Shown: positions 33,655 through 41,399, numbered from the stretch's first letter. The stretch: 64,000 nt of DNA from Cypionkella psychrotolerans (GCF_001294535.1 NZ_LGIC01000066.1:105460-169459), one strand, 5' to 3'. Notes: generated by a model not told the origin, from the letters alone. Made by a program: numbers and translations.

Positions 33655-34758
33655 TTACTCGACCTTGACGCCGACGACCGAATCCCAACCAGCGGTCACG
33701 GCCTCTTTATGTGCAGCTTGCTCTTCCAAAGTCGGGAACACGGCTTTCTCATAGGCAGCAGCCGGAGGCAATTTCGCCAGCATATCCGCCGGGATCGCGT
33801 CGCGCTTTGCCAGATCGTTGAAGCGGATCGGGTGGCAATAGCCGTTCAACCAGCCGAGTTGACCTTCGTCTGAATAGAGGTATTCCATCCAGAGTTTTGC
33901 GGCATTCGGGTGCGGCGCGTAAGCCGAAATCGCCTGCACATAGACGCCCGCCAAAGTGCCCGACGCCGGGATGATCACTTCAGCTTTCGGGTTGCCTGCA
34001 AGGGTGTCGCGCCAAGCCAAGGCGTTGTAATCCCAAGCCGCAACGATCGGGGTAGCCCCCTGCGCAATCGTCCCGGTCTTGCCGGAAACTGGCACGAAAT
34101 TGCCCGCTTTGTTCAGCGCACCCATGAACTCCAGCCCCTTGGCGGCCGAGTCAGCCCCCGGAGCAGCCCCCATCGCCATGCCAGCCGACATCACCGACAT
34201 CAGGCCTTGGTTGCCCGAGCGCGGATCGCCGGTCAGCGCGAAAGCGCCTGCGTATTCCGGCTTCATCAGGTCCGACCAATCGGCGGGGATGTTCTTGACC
34301 ATATCGGTGTTCACGATGAACGCCATCACGCCGTAATAGTCGCCATACCAGAAGCCATCGGCATCCTTGGCGCTGTCCGGAATGCTGTCCCAGGTCGAGA
34401 CTTTATACGGCTGGATCAGACCTTCTTCTTTGGCGGCAGGGCCAAACGACAGGCCAACGTCCAGAACGTCGGGCGCTTGCGGGCCAGTGTTGCCTTTGTT
34501 GGCACGCACGGCTTCCAGCTCATCCGCAGAAGACCCATCCGGGTTCAATTCGTTAACAGCGATCTCGGGGTATTTCTTCTTGAACCCCTCCAGCACGGCA
34601 CCATAGCCACACCAGTCATGCGGCAGCGCGATGGTGGTCAAGGCACCCTCTTTCTTCGCGGCAGCGGTGATTTCGTCAAGGCTCTGCGCCGAGGCAGCAC
34701 CAGCCACCAGCATCGCCAGCAGGCTGACGCCCGAGGTCAGGGTTTTGAAAACGGTCAT
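33655..34758 (-). CDS. ABC transporter substrate-binding protein (PotD/Fbp/AepX-like)
   Basis: 367 residues. The N-terminal signal peptide (about 1-24, ending AGAASAQ) predicts a periplasmic protein. The mature part resembles extracellular solute-binding family 1/PotD proteins: LDEITAAAKKEGALTTIALPHDW, LDVGLSFG, YYGVMAFIVNTDMVKN, GTLAGVYVQAISAYAPHPNAA. Cargo is not fixed by motifs. The gene is divergent from phnC, and four 11-bp-phased PHO-box half sites precede it on its own strand, so a phosphonate or organophosphate is the best guess. AGGAG-like bases lie before ATG 34758. Confidence 0.85.
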   Translation of the reverse strand: MTVFKTLTSGVSLLAMLVAGAASAQSLDEITAAAKKEGALTTIALPHDWCGYGAVLEGFKKKYPEIAVNELNPDGSSADELEAVRANKGNTGPQAPDVLDVGLSFGPAAKEEGLIQPYKVSTWDSIPDSAKDADGFWYGDYYGVMAFIVNTDMVKNIPADWSDLMKPEYAGAFALTGDPRSGNQGLMSVMSAGMAMGAAPGADSAAKGLEFMGALNKAGNFVPVSGKTGTIAQGATPIVAAWDYNALAWRDTLAGNPKAEVIIPASGTLAGVYVQAISAYAPHPNAAKLWMEYLYSDEGQLGWLNGYCHPIRFNDLAKRDAIPADMLAKLPPAAAYEKAVFPTLEEQAAHKEAVTAGWDSVVGVKVE

Positions 34759-34830
34759 GGAAGTCTCCTGTTAAGCCGACCCGTCGGGGATAGCCGCGAC
34801 GGTTGCTGAGCGGTGATCTAGGAGCCTGCC

Positions 34831-34870
34831 ATGACGGATAGGTAACAGGGTGATGAAGTTTCTATGTCAT
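34831..34870 (-). promoter_or_regulatory. PHO-box-like array (minus strand), four 11-bp units
   Basis: Reading the minus strand, 7-mers ATGACAT, ACTTCAT, CTGTTAC and CCGTCAT occur at exact 11-bp steps (34870, 34859, 34848 and 34837). They resemble the PhoB half-site CTGTCAT with 4-bp spacers. The array lies about 75 bp upstream of the binding-protein start, as expected for PhoB activation. Confidence 0.6.
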
Positions 34871-34895
34871 AGCAAAGACTTGCGCAGAGCGCTCT

Positions 34896-34939
34896 TTGTT
34901 ACCCAAGCGTCACACCCCCGATAAACAACCGTCACGAAT
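34896..34939 (+). promoter_or_regulatory. PHO-box-like array (plus strand), four 11-bp units
   Basis: Units TTGTTAC, GCGTCAC, CCGATAA and CCGTCAC begin at 34896, 34907, 34918 and 34929, exactly 11 bp apart. The last ends ~40 bp before the phnC start. Less conserved than the minus-strand array, but the phase is exact. Confidence 0.5.
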
Positions 34940-34975
34940 CCGGCGTATCAGCCCCTCAATCAAAAGGGGGCCGCA

Positions 34976-35788
34976 ATGCTCAAGGTCGAAAACGTCACAC
35001 GCCTGTTCGGTCACAAAGCCGCCGTGGACCGCGTCAGCTTTGAAATCGACCGCTCGGCTTTCGTGGGCGTGATCGGGCGGTCAGGGGCGGGAAAATCCAC
35101 CCTGCTGCGAATGATGAACCGTCTGACCGATGCCTCCTCGGGCGAGATCGTGTTTGAAGGCCGCAACGTGTTAACCCTGAACGGCGCGGAAAAGCGGGCA
35201 TGGCAGGGCCAATGCGCGATGATTTTCCAGCAGTTTAATCTGGTGCCACGGATGGATGTGGCCTCAAACGTGCTGCATGGTTTGCTGAACCACCGCTCCA
35301 CCTTCGCGACGATGTTCAACCTGTGGTCCGATGCCGACATCACCCGCGCAATGCAGATTCTGGACCGCTTGGGGATCGCCGAACAAGCCCCCAAACGCGC
35401 CGAAGCCCTCTCTGGCGGCCAACAGCAACGCGTCGCCATTGCGCGGGCCTTGATGCAAGACCCCAAGGTGATCCTTGCCGATGAACCGATCGCCAGCCTC
35501 GATCCGATGAACGCGCAAGTGGTGATGGACGCCCTGCGCCGCATCCACGAGGAAGATGGCCGCATGGTCATCGCCAACCTGCACACGCTCGACACCGCGC
35601 GGCGCTACTGCGACCGGGTGATCGGGATGCGCGATGGCCGCGTGGTGTTCGACGGCACGCCTGACCAACTGACCACCGGCGTTGCCCGCGACATCTATGG
35701 CGCGGACGCCAGCTTCAACGAATCCGCCACATCCACTTCGATCACCGGCCCGAAAGACGACGCTTACGCCGATGCGATGTTGGCCTGA
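34976..35788 (+). CDS. phnC: Phosphonate ABC transporter ATP-binding protein
   Basis: 270 residues. Walker [11 protein letters not shown]-loop [21 protein letters not shown], signature [15 protein letters not shown] and Walker [14 protein letters not shown]; the segment [17 protein letters not shown] is typical of PhnC. GGGGG precedes ATG 34976. It is the first gene of phnCDEE, which imports phosphonates, and it probably belongs to the Pho regulon, given the upstream repeats. A C-terminal extension of about 20 residues has no motif. Confidence 0.95.
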   Translation: MLKVENVTRLFGHKAAVDRVSFEIDRSAFVGVIGRSGAGKSTLLRMMNRLTDASSGEIVFEGRNVLTLNGAEKRAWQGQCAMIFQQFNLVPRMDVASNVLHGLLNHRSTFATMFNLWSDADITRAMQILDRLGIAEQAPKRAEALSGGQQQRVAIARALMQDPKVILADEPIASLDPMNAQVVMDALRRIHEEDGRMVIANLHTLDTARRYCDRVIGMRDGRVVFDGTPDQLTTGVARDIYGADASFNESATSTSITGPKDDAYADAMLA

Positions 35789-35836
35789 CCCCATCACAGT
35801 TTACCCGGCCCAAACGGGCCCCATCTGGAGACGACC

Positions 35837-36727
35837 ATGAAGAAGCTGCTCGCCGTTCTGGCTGCCACCACCTGCATCACCTCTGCCAATGCGCAAGAGT
35901 TGAAAGAATTCAACATCGGCATCTTGGGCGGCGAGAACGCCCAAGACCGCATGACCTCCAACGAATGCTATCGCGCTGCGATTGAAAAAGAGCTGGGTGT
36001 TCCGGTCAAGGTCTTCACCCCGGCTGACTACGATGGCGTGATCCAGGGCCTGCTGGGCGGCACCCTCGACATGGCATGGCTGGGCGCGTCCGCCTATGCC
36101 AAAATATATCTCACCGACCCGAAAGCCGTGGATGTTGAGCTGACCAAAGAAAACCTGAACGGCACTACCGGTTATTATTCCATCGCTTTTGCCCGCACCG
36201 ACTCGGGCATCAAATCCATCGAAGACGCCAAGGGCAAGAAATTCGCCTTCGGTGAGCCGAACTCGACCTCGGGCTATCTGGTGCCCGCCGCCGAGTTGAT
36301 CGCCACCTATGGCCCCTTGGAGAAATTCTTCGGCGAAGTGAAATTCTCGGGCGGCCATGAGCAAACCATCGTCGGCGTCAACAACGGCGACTTCGACGCA
36401 GGCGTGTCTTGGGCCGATGGCGATGGCAACTGGGAAGACGGCTATTCTTCCGGCGCGTTCCGCAAGGCCGCTGATGCAGGCTTGGTTGACATGAACAACC
36501 TGGTGGAAATCTGGCGCTCCAAGCTGATCCCCGAAGGCCCAATGGTGGTGCGCGCCGCCCTTCCCGATGATGTGAAAGCCAAAGTCACCAAGCTGACGGC
36601 TGATCTGTGGGAAACTGACGCGAAATGCGCTTACGGCGTGGCCTCGGGTGAAGCGAAAGACTTCGTCCCCGCCAGCCACGACATGTATCTCGGCATTGTC
36701 GAAGCCCGCAAACTTTCCGGCGAGTAA
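35837..36727 (+). CDS. phnD: Phosphonate ABC transporter substrate-binding protein
   Basis: 296 residues: a short signal peptide (MKKLLAVLAATTCITSANA), then the PhnD family pattern FNIGILGGENAQDRMTSNECYRAAIEKELGVPVKVFTPADYDGVIQGLLGGTLDMAWLG, and FGEPNSTSGYLVPAAEL. A small hairpin GGCCC-AAAC-GGGCC (35807-35820) lies in the 48-bp gap before it and GGAG before ATG 35837. It is followed by a terminator-like hairpin, which should make PhnD more abundant than the permeases. Confidence 0.95.
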   Translation: MKKLLAVLAATTCITSANAQELKEFNIGILGGENAQDRMTSNECYRAAIEKELGVPVKVFTPADYDGVIQGLLGGTLDMAWLGASAYAKIYLTDPKAVDVELTKENLNGTTGYYSIAFARTDSGIKSIEDAKGKKFAFGEPNSTSGYLVPAAELIATYGPLEKFFGEVKFSGGHEQTIVGVNNGDFDAGVSWADGDGNWEDGYSSGAFRKAADAGLVDMNNLVEIWRSKLIPEGPMVVRAALPDDVKAKVTKLTADLWETDAKCAYGVASGEAKDFVPASHDMYLGIVEARKLSGE

Positions 36728-36741
36728 TTTCAGCACCATCT

Positions 36742-36771
36742 ACCGGGCTTGCGCAAGCAGGCCCGGTTTTT
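36742..36771 (+). terminator. Hairpin/T-tract between phnD and phnE
   Basis: ACCGGGC (36742-36748) pairs with GCCCGGT (36761-36767) around the self-complementary TTGCGCAA, followed by TTTTT. It is a likely partial terminator in the 57-bp phnD-phnE gap, parallel to the one at 33608-33646. Confidence 0.65.
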
Positions 36772-36784
36772 CATTGGAGGCCGC

Positions 36785-37663
36785 ATGGTTGACATCACCT
36801 TCGGGCCAGAACCGGGCAAACGCCCCGATCTGACAAACCCCACCGAGGCCTATATCCACCTCTCCCGCCGCAAGCGGCTCTATGGCTTCATCCTGCTGAT
36901 CTTGTTCGTGGCGCTGATGGCTTCTGGCTTTCAGGTCGCCCAAGACCGCAACGCGGGCGATTTCCTGTCGGGCCTGCACCAACTGCCCGCCTTCCCCGCC
37001 GAAGTCCTCTCCGAAGCGTGGACCAACCGCGCCAACCTGCCCGCCCTGCTGTGGCAATACCTGCCCTCGCTGATTGAAACCATCAACATCGCCGCCGCCG
37101 CCACCCTGCTGGGCGGTGCGTTCGGCGCGTGCCTCGCCCTCGGCTCCACCCGCCACCTTGCCCGCTTTCCCCTGCTCACCCCGCTGTTCCGCCGCTCTGC
37201 CGACATCATGCGCGCCATCCCCGAGATCGTCATCGCCCTTGTGCTGATCTTCATCTTGGGCGGTGGCCCGGTCCCCGCCGTGCTCGCCATCGCCTTTCAC
37301 ACCGCCGGCGCTTTGGGCAAGCTGTTCTCGGAATCCGCCGAGAACGCCGATCTGAAACCCGTCGAGGGCCTCGCCTCGACGGGCGCCTCGTGGAGCCAGC
37401 AGATCTGGCTTGGCATCATCCCGCAAGTCGCCCCGAACTGGCTGTCCTATGCGCTGCTCCGGTTCGAGATAAACATCCGCGCCTCTGCGATCCTTGGCTT
37501 CGTCGGTTCAGGTGGCATCGGTTATGATCTGAAACTGGCGATGCAATGGGGCGGCGGCAAATACGATCAGGTTGTCGCCATCTTCGCCCTGCTGTTCTGC
37601 GCCATCGTGGTCTTCGACCAACTCTCGGGATACGCTCGCAACCGCTTGGTAAAGGGCCAGTAA
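36785..37663 (+). CDS. phnE: Phosphonate ABC transporter permease
   Basis: 292 residues with six predicted spans. LPSLIETINIAAAATLLGG and AIPEIVIALVLIFILGGGPVPAVLAIAFHTAGALGKLFSE precede the coupling motif LKPVEGLASTGASWSQQIWLGIIPQVAP, the PhnE-type EAA loop. The start at ATG 36785 has GGAGG 6 bp before it. It pairs with a second PhnE, encoded one base downstream, as is usual in alphaproteobacteria. Confidence 0.93.
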   Translation: MVDITFGPEPGKRPDLTNPTEAYIHLSRRKRLYGFILLILFVALMASGFQVAQDRNAGDFLSGLHQLPAFPAEVLSEAWTNRANLPALLWQYLPSLIETINIAAAATLLGGAFGACLALGSTRHLARFPLLTPLFRRSADIMRAIPEIVIALVLIFILGGGPVPAVLAIAFHTAGALGKLFSESAENADLKPVEGLASTGASWSQQIWLGIIPQVAPNWLSYALLRFEINIRASAILGFVGSGGIGYDLKLAMQWGGGKYDQVVAIFALLFCAIVVFDQLSGYARNRLVKGQ

Positions 37664-37664
37664 G

Positions 37665-38984
37665 ATGACCGATGCAACCCAGTTCGGTACCACCTATGCC
37701 ACCGTGCAGCGCCAGTTCAAAACCCGCCGCCTCACCGCCTATGCGATCCCGGTGCTGCTGCTCGTCTACCTCAGCTACCTGTTCCTCAGCTTTGACATCC
37801 CCGGCCTCGCCGCCCGTGCCAGAATGGACAACGCCAAGATCCTGCTGTCCGATTTCGTTGCCTATAAAACCCATGTCACCCGCGACAACCGCACCGACAA
37901 ACTCTCCGTCTCGATTGAAGGTGAAGCAAAAGCCACCTTCGCCCCCAACCAATATCCGGCTTGGGTCAAGACCGATGGCGACACCACCACCATCGACCTC
38001 GGCAAAGACAACATCGTCACCTATGACGCCAACGGCGCGCGCTACAACGTCCCCGGCTATGGCCTGATCGACATCCAACCCGAAGGCGGCAAACTGAAAC
38101 TGACCGCCCCGCAACCCATCCCCGACTGGATCAACGTCACCGACACCCGCATCTCTGTCACCACCCCGCAAGGCCGCTTCGCCTATTCCCGATCAAAGGT
38201 GGAAACCTTCAAATACCAACCCGGCTGGGCCTTGTTCTTCTTCACCCTCGACAGCCAGTTCTACGGCAAAAGCTACGGCCAGTTGACCGCGATGCTGGGC
38301 GGCGAACGTATCGACCCCGCCCGCAGCAACCTTAGCTATATGGCGTCGGAATTCTGGCACAACAAACAATGGCACCACGGCGATGTGGCATGGGCGTTGT
38401 TTGAAACCGTGCTGATGGCTTTCCTTGGCACCATGGGCGCGGCCCTGATCGCTTTGCCGCTGGCCTTCCTCGCCGCCTCCAATTTCACCCCGATCCGCAC
38501 CGTGCGCTTCGCCTTCCGCCGCCTGTTCGACTTTGTGCGCGGCGTCGATGGCCTGATCTGGACCATCATTCTGTCGCGCGCCTTCGGCCCCGGCCCGATG
38601 ACAGGCGCTTTGGCGATCCTGCTGACCGACAGCGGCACCTTTGGCAAAACCTTCTCAGAGGCGCTGGAAAACATCGACGAAAAACAAGTCGAAGGCATCC
38701 GCTCCACCGGCGCGGGCCCGCTGCAACGCGCCCGCTTCGGCGTGCTGCCGCAAATCGCCCCGATCCTGCTCAGCCAAGTGCTCTACTATCTGGAATCCAA
38801 CACCCGTAGCGCCACCGTCATCGGCGCTATCGTCGGCGGCGGTATCGGCTTGCTGCTCACCCAAGCGATCATCACCCAGAAAGATTGGGAAGATGTCGCC
38901 TATTACATGATCCTGATCGTGCTGATGGTGATGGCAATGGACAGCCTCTCCGGCTGGCTCCGCCGCAAACTGATCGGACGATAA
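37665..38984 (+). CDS. phnE: Phosphonate ABC transporter permease, long form
   Basis: 439 residues. A first helix (about 25-43) is followed by a ~170-residue soluble region with beta-rich sequence (for example VYKTHVTRDNRTDKLSVSIEGEAK), absent from short PhnE proteins and probably periplasmic. Then come five to six spans with RRLFDFVRGVDGLIWTIIL and VEGIRSTGAGPLQRARFGVLPQIAP, the PhnE EAA loop. This long form is known among alphaproteobacterial phn clusters. The role of the inserted domain is unknown. Confidence 0.9.
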   Translation: MTDATQFGTTYATVQRQFKTRRLTAYAIPVLLLVYLSYLFLSFDIPGLAARARMDNAKILLSDFVAYKTHVTRDNRTDKLSVSIEGEAKATFAPNQYPAWVKTDGDTTTIDLGKDNIVTYDANGARYNVPGYGLIDIQPEGGKLKLTAPQPIPDWINVTDTRISVTTPQGRFAYSRSKVETFKYQPGWALFFFTLDSQFYGKSYGQLTAMLGGERIDPARSNLSYMASEFWHNKQWHHGDVAWALFETVLMAFLGTMGAALIALPLAFLAASNFTPIRTVRFAFRRLFDFVRGVDGLIWTIILSRAFGPGPMTGALAILLTDSGTFGKTFSEALENIDEKQVEGIRSTGAGPLQRARFGVLPQIAPILLSQVLYYLESNTRSATVIGAIVGGGIGLLLTQAIITQKDWEDVAYYMILIVLMVMAMDSLSGWLRRKLIGR

Positions 38985-39064
38985 AGCGCCTCGCTTAACC
39001 ATTTCACATTGGCAAAAATACTCCCGCCGGAGGCTCCTGCCTCTCACCCCAAACCGCCCGATAA

Positions 39065-39191
39065 CCAGAAGCCGCCCTCGGGGGCATCGAGCCCCCTCCT
39101 GCGGCCGCTGCCGCACCAAGCCCGAAGCGGTCGCTTCAACGCCTCTGCGGCAGCGCCGTCCAAAGCGGCTCAATGCCGCTGCGGACGGCAT
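39065..39191 (+). repeat. Structured direct repeat flanking the acetyltransferase gene, copy 1
   Basis: It starts CCAGAAGCCGCCCTCGGGGG, with a GGGGGC-ATCGA-GCCCCC hairpin, and ends with GCGCCGTCC...GGACGGC that can pair as a second stem. Copy 2 is at 39918-40041. The ends are closely conserved and the middle diverges. Function unknown; the copies bracket a single gene. Confidence 0.7.
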
Positions 39192-39210
39192 CTGGGTTGC
39201 GGTCAAATTG

Positions 39211-39225
39211 TTAACAGCTTGTAAA
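39211..39225. promoter_or_regulatory. CtrA-like site TTAA-N7-TAAA
   Basis: TTAACAGCTTGTAAA has one mismatch to TTAA-N7-TTAA, with a spacer (CAGCTTG) similar to that of the perfect site at 4324 (GGGCTTG). It lies about 70 bp upstream of the acetyltransferase start and 41 bp before the 16-bp palindrome. Confidence 0.3.
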
Positions 39226-39266
39226 TGTGGCCAACTAAGCCGTTGAACTTATACAATTCTCACCCC

Positions 39267-39282
39267 TGTCCACGCGTGGACA
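39267..39282. promoter_or_regulatory. Perfect 16-bp palindrome TGTCCACGCGTGGACA, copy 2
   Basis: Identical to 4266-4281 including the trailing AAGA. It ends 11 bp before the start of the acetyltransferase, so a protein bound here would hinder initiation or the site could be in the mRNA leader. Confidence 0.55.
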
Positions 39283-39293
39283 AGAAAGCCAAA

Positions 39294-39911
39294 ATGTCCA
39301 AACTCTCCCCCGACACCCCGCTGATCCACCCCGACTGCCAGATCAAGAACGCCAGTTTCGGAGCCTTCTGCGAGGTCGGCCGCTTCAGCCGCGTCCTGAA
39401 CTCAAGCTTCGAGGACTACGCCTACTGCGACCAATTCTCCGACATCACCAACACCACGGTCGGCAAATTCGCCAACATCGCCGCGATGACAAGGATTGGC
39501 CCCACCGACCACCCGATGCAAAACGCCAGCCTGCACCATTTCCTCTACCGCAGCAGCGCCTATTGGGAAGACGCGATCGACGACGACGCCTTCTTCACCG
39601 CCCGCCACGCCCGCCGCACCACAATCGGCCCCGACACCTGGATCGGCCACGGCGCGATCATCAAACCCGACGTCAGCATCGGCGCAGGTGCCGTGATCGC
39701 CAGCGGCGCGGTCGTCACCAAAAACGTCGCCCCCTACATGATCATGGCGGGCCTCCCCGCCACCCCGCTGCGCGCCCGCTTCCCCGCGCAGATCGCCGAG
39801 CGCCTGCAAGCCCTCGCTTGGTGGGACTGGAGCCACGAAGTGCTGCGCAGCGCATTGCCAGATTTTCGCAGCTTGCCTGTGGAGGCGTTCTTGGAAAAGT
39901 ATCACGGCTGA
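39294..39911 (+). CDS. Hexapeptide-repeat acetyltransferase of phosphonate clusters
   Basis: 205 residues. It consists of imperfect hexapeptide repeats of a left-handed beta-helix (GAFCEVGRFSRV, TIGPDTWIGHGAIIKPDVSIGAGAVIASGAVVTKNV), the catalytic-type His in GPTDHPMQN, and an aromatic-rich C-terminus (LAWWDWSHEVL). This layout matches the phosphonate-associated transferase family (TIGR03308 type), which lies beside C-P lyase genes in many genomes. It probably acetylates a phosphonate intermediate or an aminoalkylphosphonate. The start at 39294 is 11 bp after the palindrome; no strong Shine-Dalgarno is seen. Confidence 0.85.
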   Translation: MSKLSPDTPLIHPDCQIKNASFGAFCEVGRFSRVLNSSFEDYAYCDQFSDITNTTVGKFANIAAMTRIGPTDHPMQNASLHHFLYRSSAYWEDAIDDDAFFTARHARRTTIGPDTWIGHGAIIKPDVSIGAGAVIASGAVVTKNVAPYMIMAGLPATPLRARFPAQIAERLQALAWWDWSHEVLRSALPDFRSLPVEAFLEKYHG

Positions 39912-39917
39912 CCATAC

Positions 39918-40041
39918 CCAGAAGCCGCCCTCGGGGGCATCGAGCCCCCTCCTGCGGCGTTACCACGGCAGGCTCAAACCGCCTGACCAGCCTATCCCCG
40001 GTAGCGCCGTCCAAAAGGCCCCGATGGCCCTGCGGACGGCA
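39918..40041 (+). repeat. Structured direct repeat flanking the acetyltransferase gene, copy 2
   Basis: Begins CCAGAAGCCGCCCTCGGGGG and ends in GCGCCGTCC...GGACGGC, like 39065-39191, in the same orientation. It immediately follows the acetyltransferase stop, so the gene could have been duplicated, inserted or mobilised between them. Confidence 0.7.
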
Positions 40042-40080
40042 CCTGTTCATAGGCCCGATTGGTGGAGACGCGCAGAAGTG

Positions 40081-40095
40081 TTAAAAATTCGTTAA
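40081..40095. promoter_or_regulatory. CtrA-type site TTAA-N7-TTAA
   Basis: TTAAAAATTCGTTAA is a perfect match to the CtrA consensus, but lies in the gap between two convergent genes (acetyltransferase end and PhnM-like end) with no obvious promoter target, so it may be fortuitous in an AT-rich pocket. Confidence 0.25.
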
Positions 40096-40124
40096 ATAAA
40101 CATCGCTAACAGTTTGAAATCAAA

Positions 40125-40152
40125 CAAACAAAAAAGGTCCCGAGTTGGGACC
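40125..40152 (-). terminator. Intrinsic terminator of the phnF-phnM-like operon
   Basis: On the minus strand GGTCCC-AACTC-GGGACC (40152-40136) is followed directly by TTTTTTGTTTG. It starts right at the stop codon of the PhnM-like gene and is a textbook terminator. Confidence 0.85.
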
Positions 40153-41334
40153 TCATTCTGCCGCCAGCCGCAAAGCCTCGGGCTGGCTGACAAATCGCCG
40201 CGCGGCTTCACCCGCCAGATAGCTCAGCCGCCCCGCCGAAATCGTCGCCTCAATCCCACGCGTCTCGGCGTTCACGATCACCATATCGGCGCGCAATCCC
40301 GGTTCCAGACGGCCACGATCCACCAGCCGCATGATCTCTGCCGGGCGCGAAGACACCAACGCCCAAGCCTGCGCCAACCCCATCACCCCGCGATCCACCA
40401 GACCCCAGACCGCCAAGGGCAGTGCGGGGATGTGATAATCCGAGACCAACGCATCGCACAGCCCATCCGACACCAACGCCAGCGCCGAGACATTGCCAGC
40501 CTGAGAGCGGCCCCGCACCACATTCGGCGCACCCATGATCACCGGGCTCATCATCGCATGCGCCGCCGAAGCCGCGCGGCGGGTGAGCGGAAATTCGGCG
40601 ATTTTTGCTCCGATCATCGAGTAGAATTCACGCGTCTCGCCATCGGGGTCATCATGGCTGCCATAGAGCACCCCCAAGGCATCGAAACTCTCGGCCAGCG
40701 TACACAAGCTGCGGGGCACTTCTTTGGCGCGGGCGGCGGCGGCTTCGATGGCTTCGGCGAGTTCCTCAGCGGTTTTGCCAACCTTGCGCGCCCAAGCGGC
40801 GAAATCGGTCGGCGCAATGCGTGCCATGTGCAGGCCTTCTGACAGATGATCGTTGAACACCACATAGCCGATGCGGTGGCGCTTGACGGCGGCGATCAGG
40901 CGGGTGGTTTCACTGACAAGATGCGTCTCGGCGCGGATTTGCAGGCGCAGATCGGTCAGTGCTTGCGCACGATAGCTGTCAATGGCGACCATCAACGCCT
41001 CGGCATGATCGGGACCGCGATGGCCGCCTTCCCAGCTCCAGCCCTGCGCCAGATAGGCGGTGGTGACGCCATGGGCGGCGGCTTCGCGGTCAAACGAGGC
41101 GAGGCCCGCGGCAAGCGGAAACGGAGCGGAAGGGCGCGGAGCCATGTGACGCTCGAACCCATCGCCATGCAGGTCGATGATGCCGGGCAGGATCAGGAAT
41201 CCCGTGAGATCCACCTCCGGTAGCGGGCCACGGGTGATGCGGCCATCCGCCAGACCGATGGAGCGTTGCTGCATCGCGCCGTCGCGCAAAATATGCGCGC
41301 CGGTCAGTCGCAGGGGGGGCAAAGGCAGCGGCAT
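40153..41334 (-). CDS. PhnM-family amidohydrolase, second paralogue
   Basis: 393 residues related to the phosphonate-associated alpha-D-ribose-1-phosphonate-triphosphate diphosphatase PhnM. Seen: PGIIDLHGDGFERHMAPRP (metal-binding H-x-D), a central YVVFNDHLSEGLHM, GSHDD, MGAPNVVRG and VSDYHIPALPLA. The canonical PhnM at 48962 has HTDNLERHIEPRP, so the HTDN motif is altered to HGDG here. ATG 41334 is preceded by GGAG. It lies downstream of phnF in one operon. It could be a bona fide diphosphatase or have shifted specificity. Confidence 0.85.
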   Translation of the reverse strand: MPLPLPPLRLTGAHILRDGAMQQRSIGLADGRITRGPLPEVDLTGFLILPGIIDLHGDGFERHMAPRPSAPFPLAAGLASFDREAAAHGVTTAYLAQGWSWEGGHRGPDHAEALMVAIDSYRAQALTDLRLQIRAETHLVSETTRLIAAVKRHRIGYVVFNDHLSEGLHMARIAPTDFAAWARKVGKTAEELAEAIEAAAARAKEVPRSLCTLAESFDALGVLYGSHDDPDGETREFYSMIGAKIAEFPLTRRAASAAHAMMSPVIMGAPNVVRGRSQAGNVSALALVSDGLCDALVSDYHIPALPLAVWGLVDRGVMGLAQAWALVSSRPAEIMRLVDRGRLEPGLRADMVIVNAETRGIEATISAGRLSYLAGEAARRFVSQPEALRLAAE

Positions 41335-41399
41335 TTCGGGCTCCGGGAACGGGGGCAGCTGGGGGTTGTCGGCTGGAATAACAGTGCCACGCAACGGGC

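Larger units (their letters stand above)
38985..39293. other. Gap without genes between phnE and the acetyltransferase
   Basis: A 309-bp non-coding stretch. It contains an interspersed repeat fragment at 39002-39034 (TTTCACATTGGC...CCGCCGGAGGC), copy 1 of a ~125-bp structured repeat (39065-39191), a CtrA-like half-perfect site (39211-39225) and the second 16-bp palindrome (39267-39282). No open reading frame with coding character is seen. Confidence 0.7.

Noticed and set aside
40081..40095. Functional CtrA promoter at 40081
   Set aside because: The site is perfect but no start codon or transcript would be downstream on either strand; listed at low confidence only.
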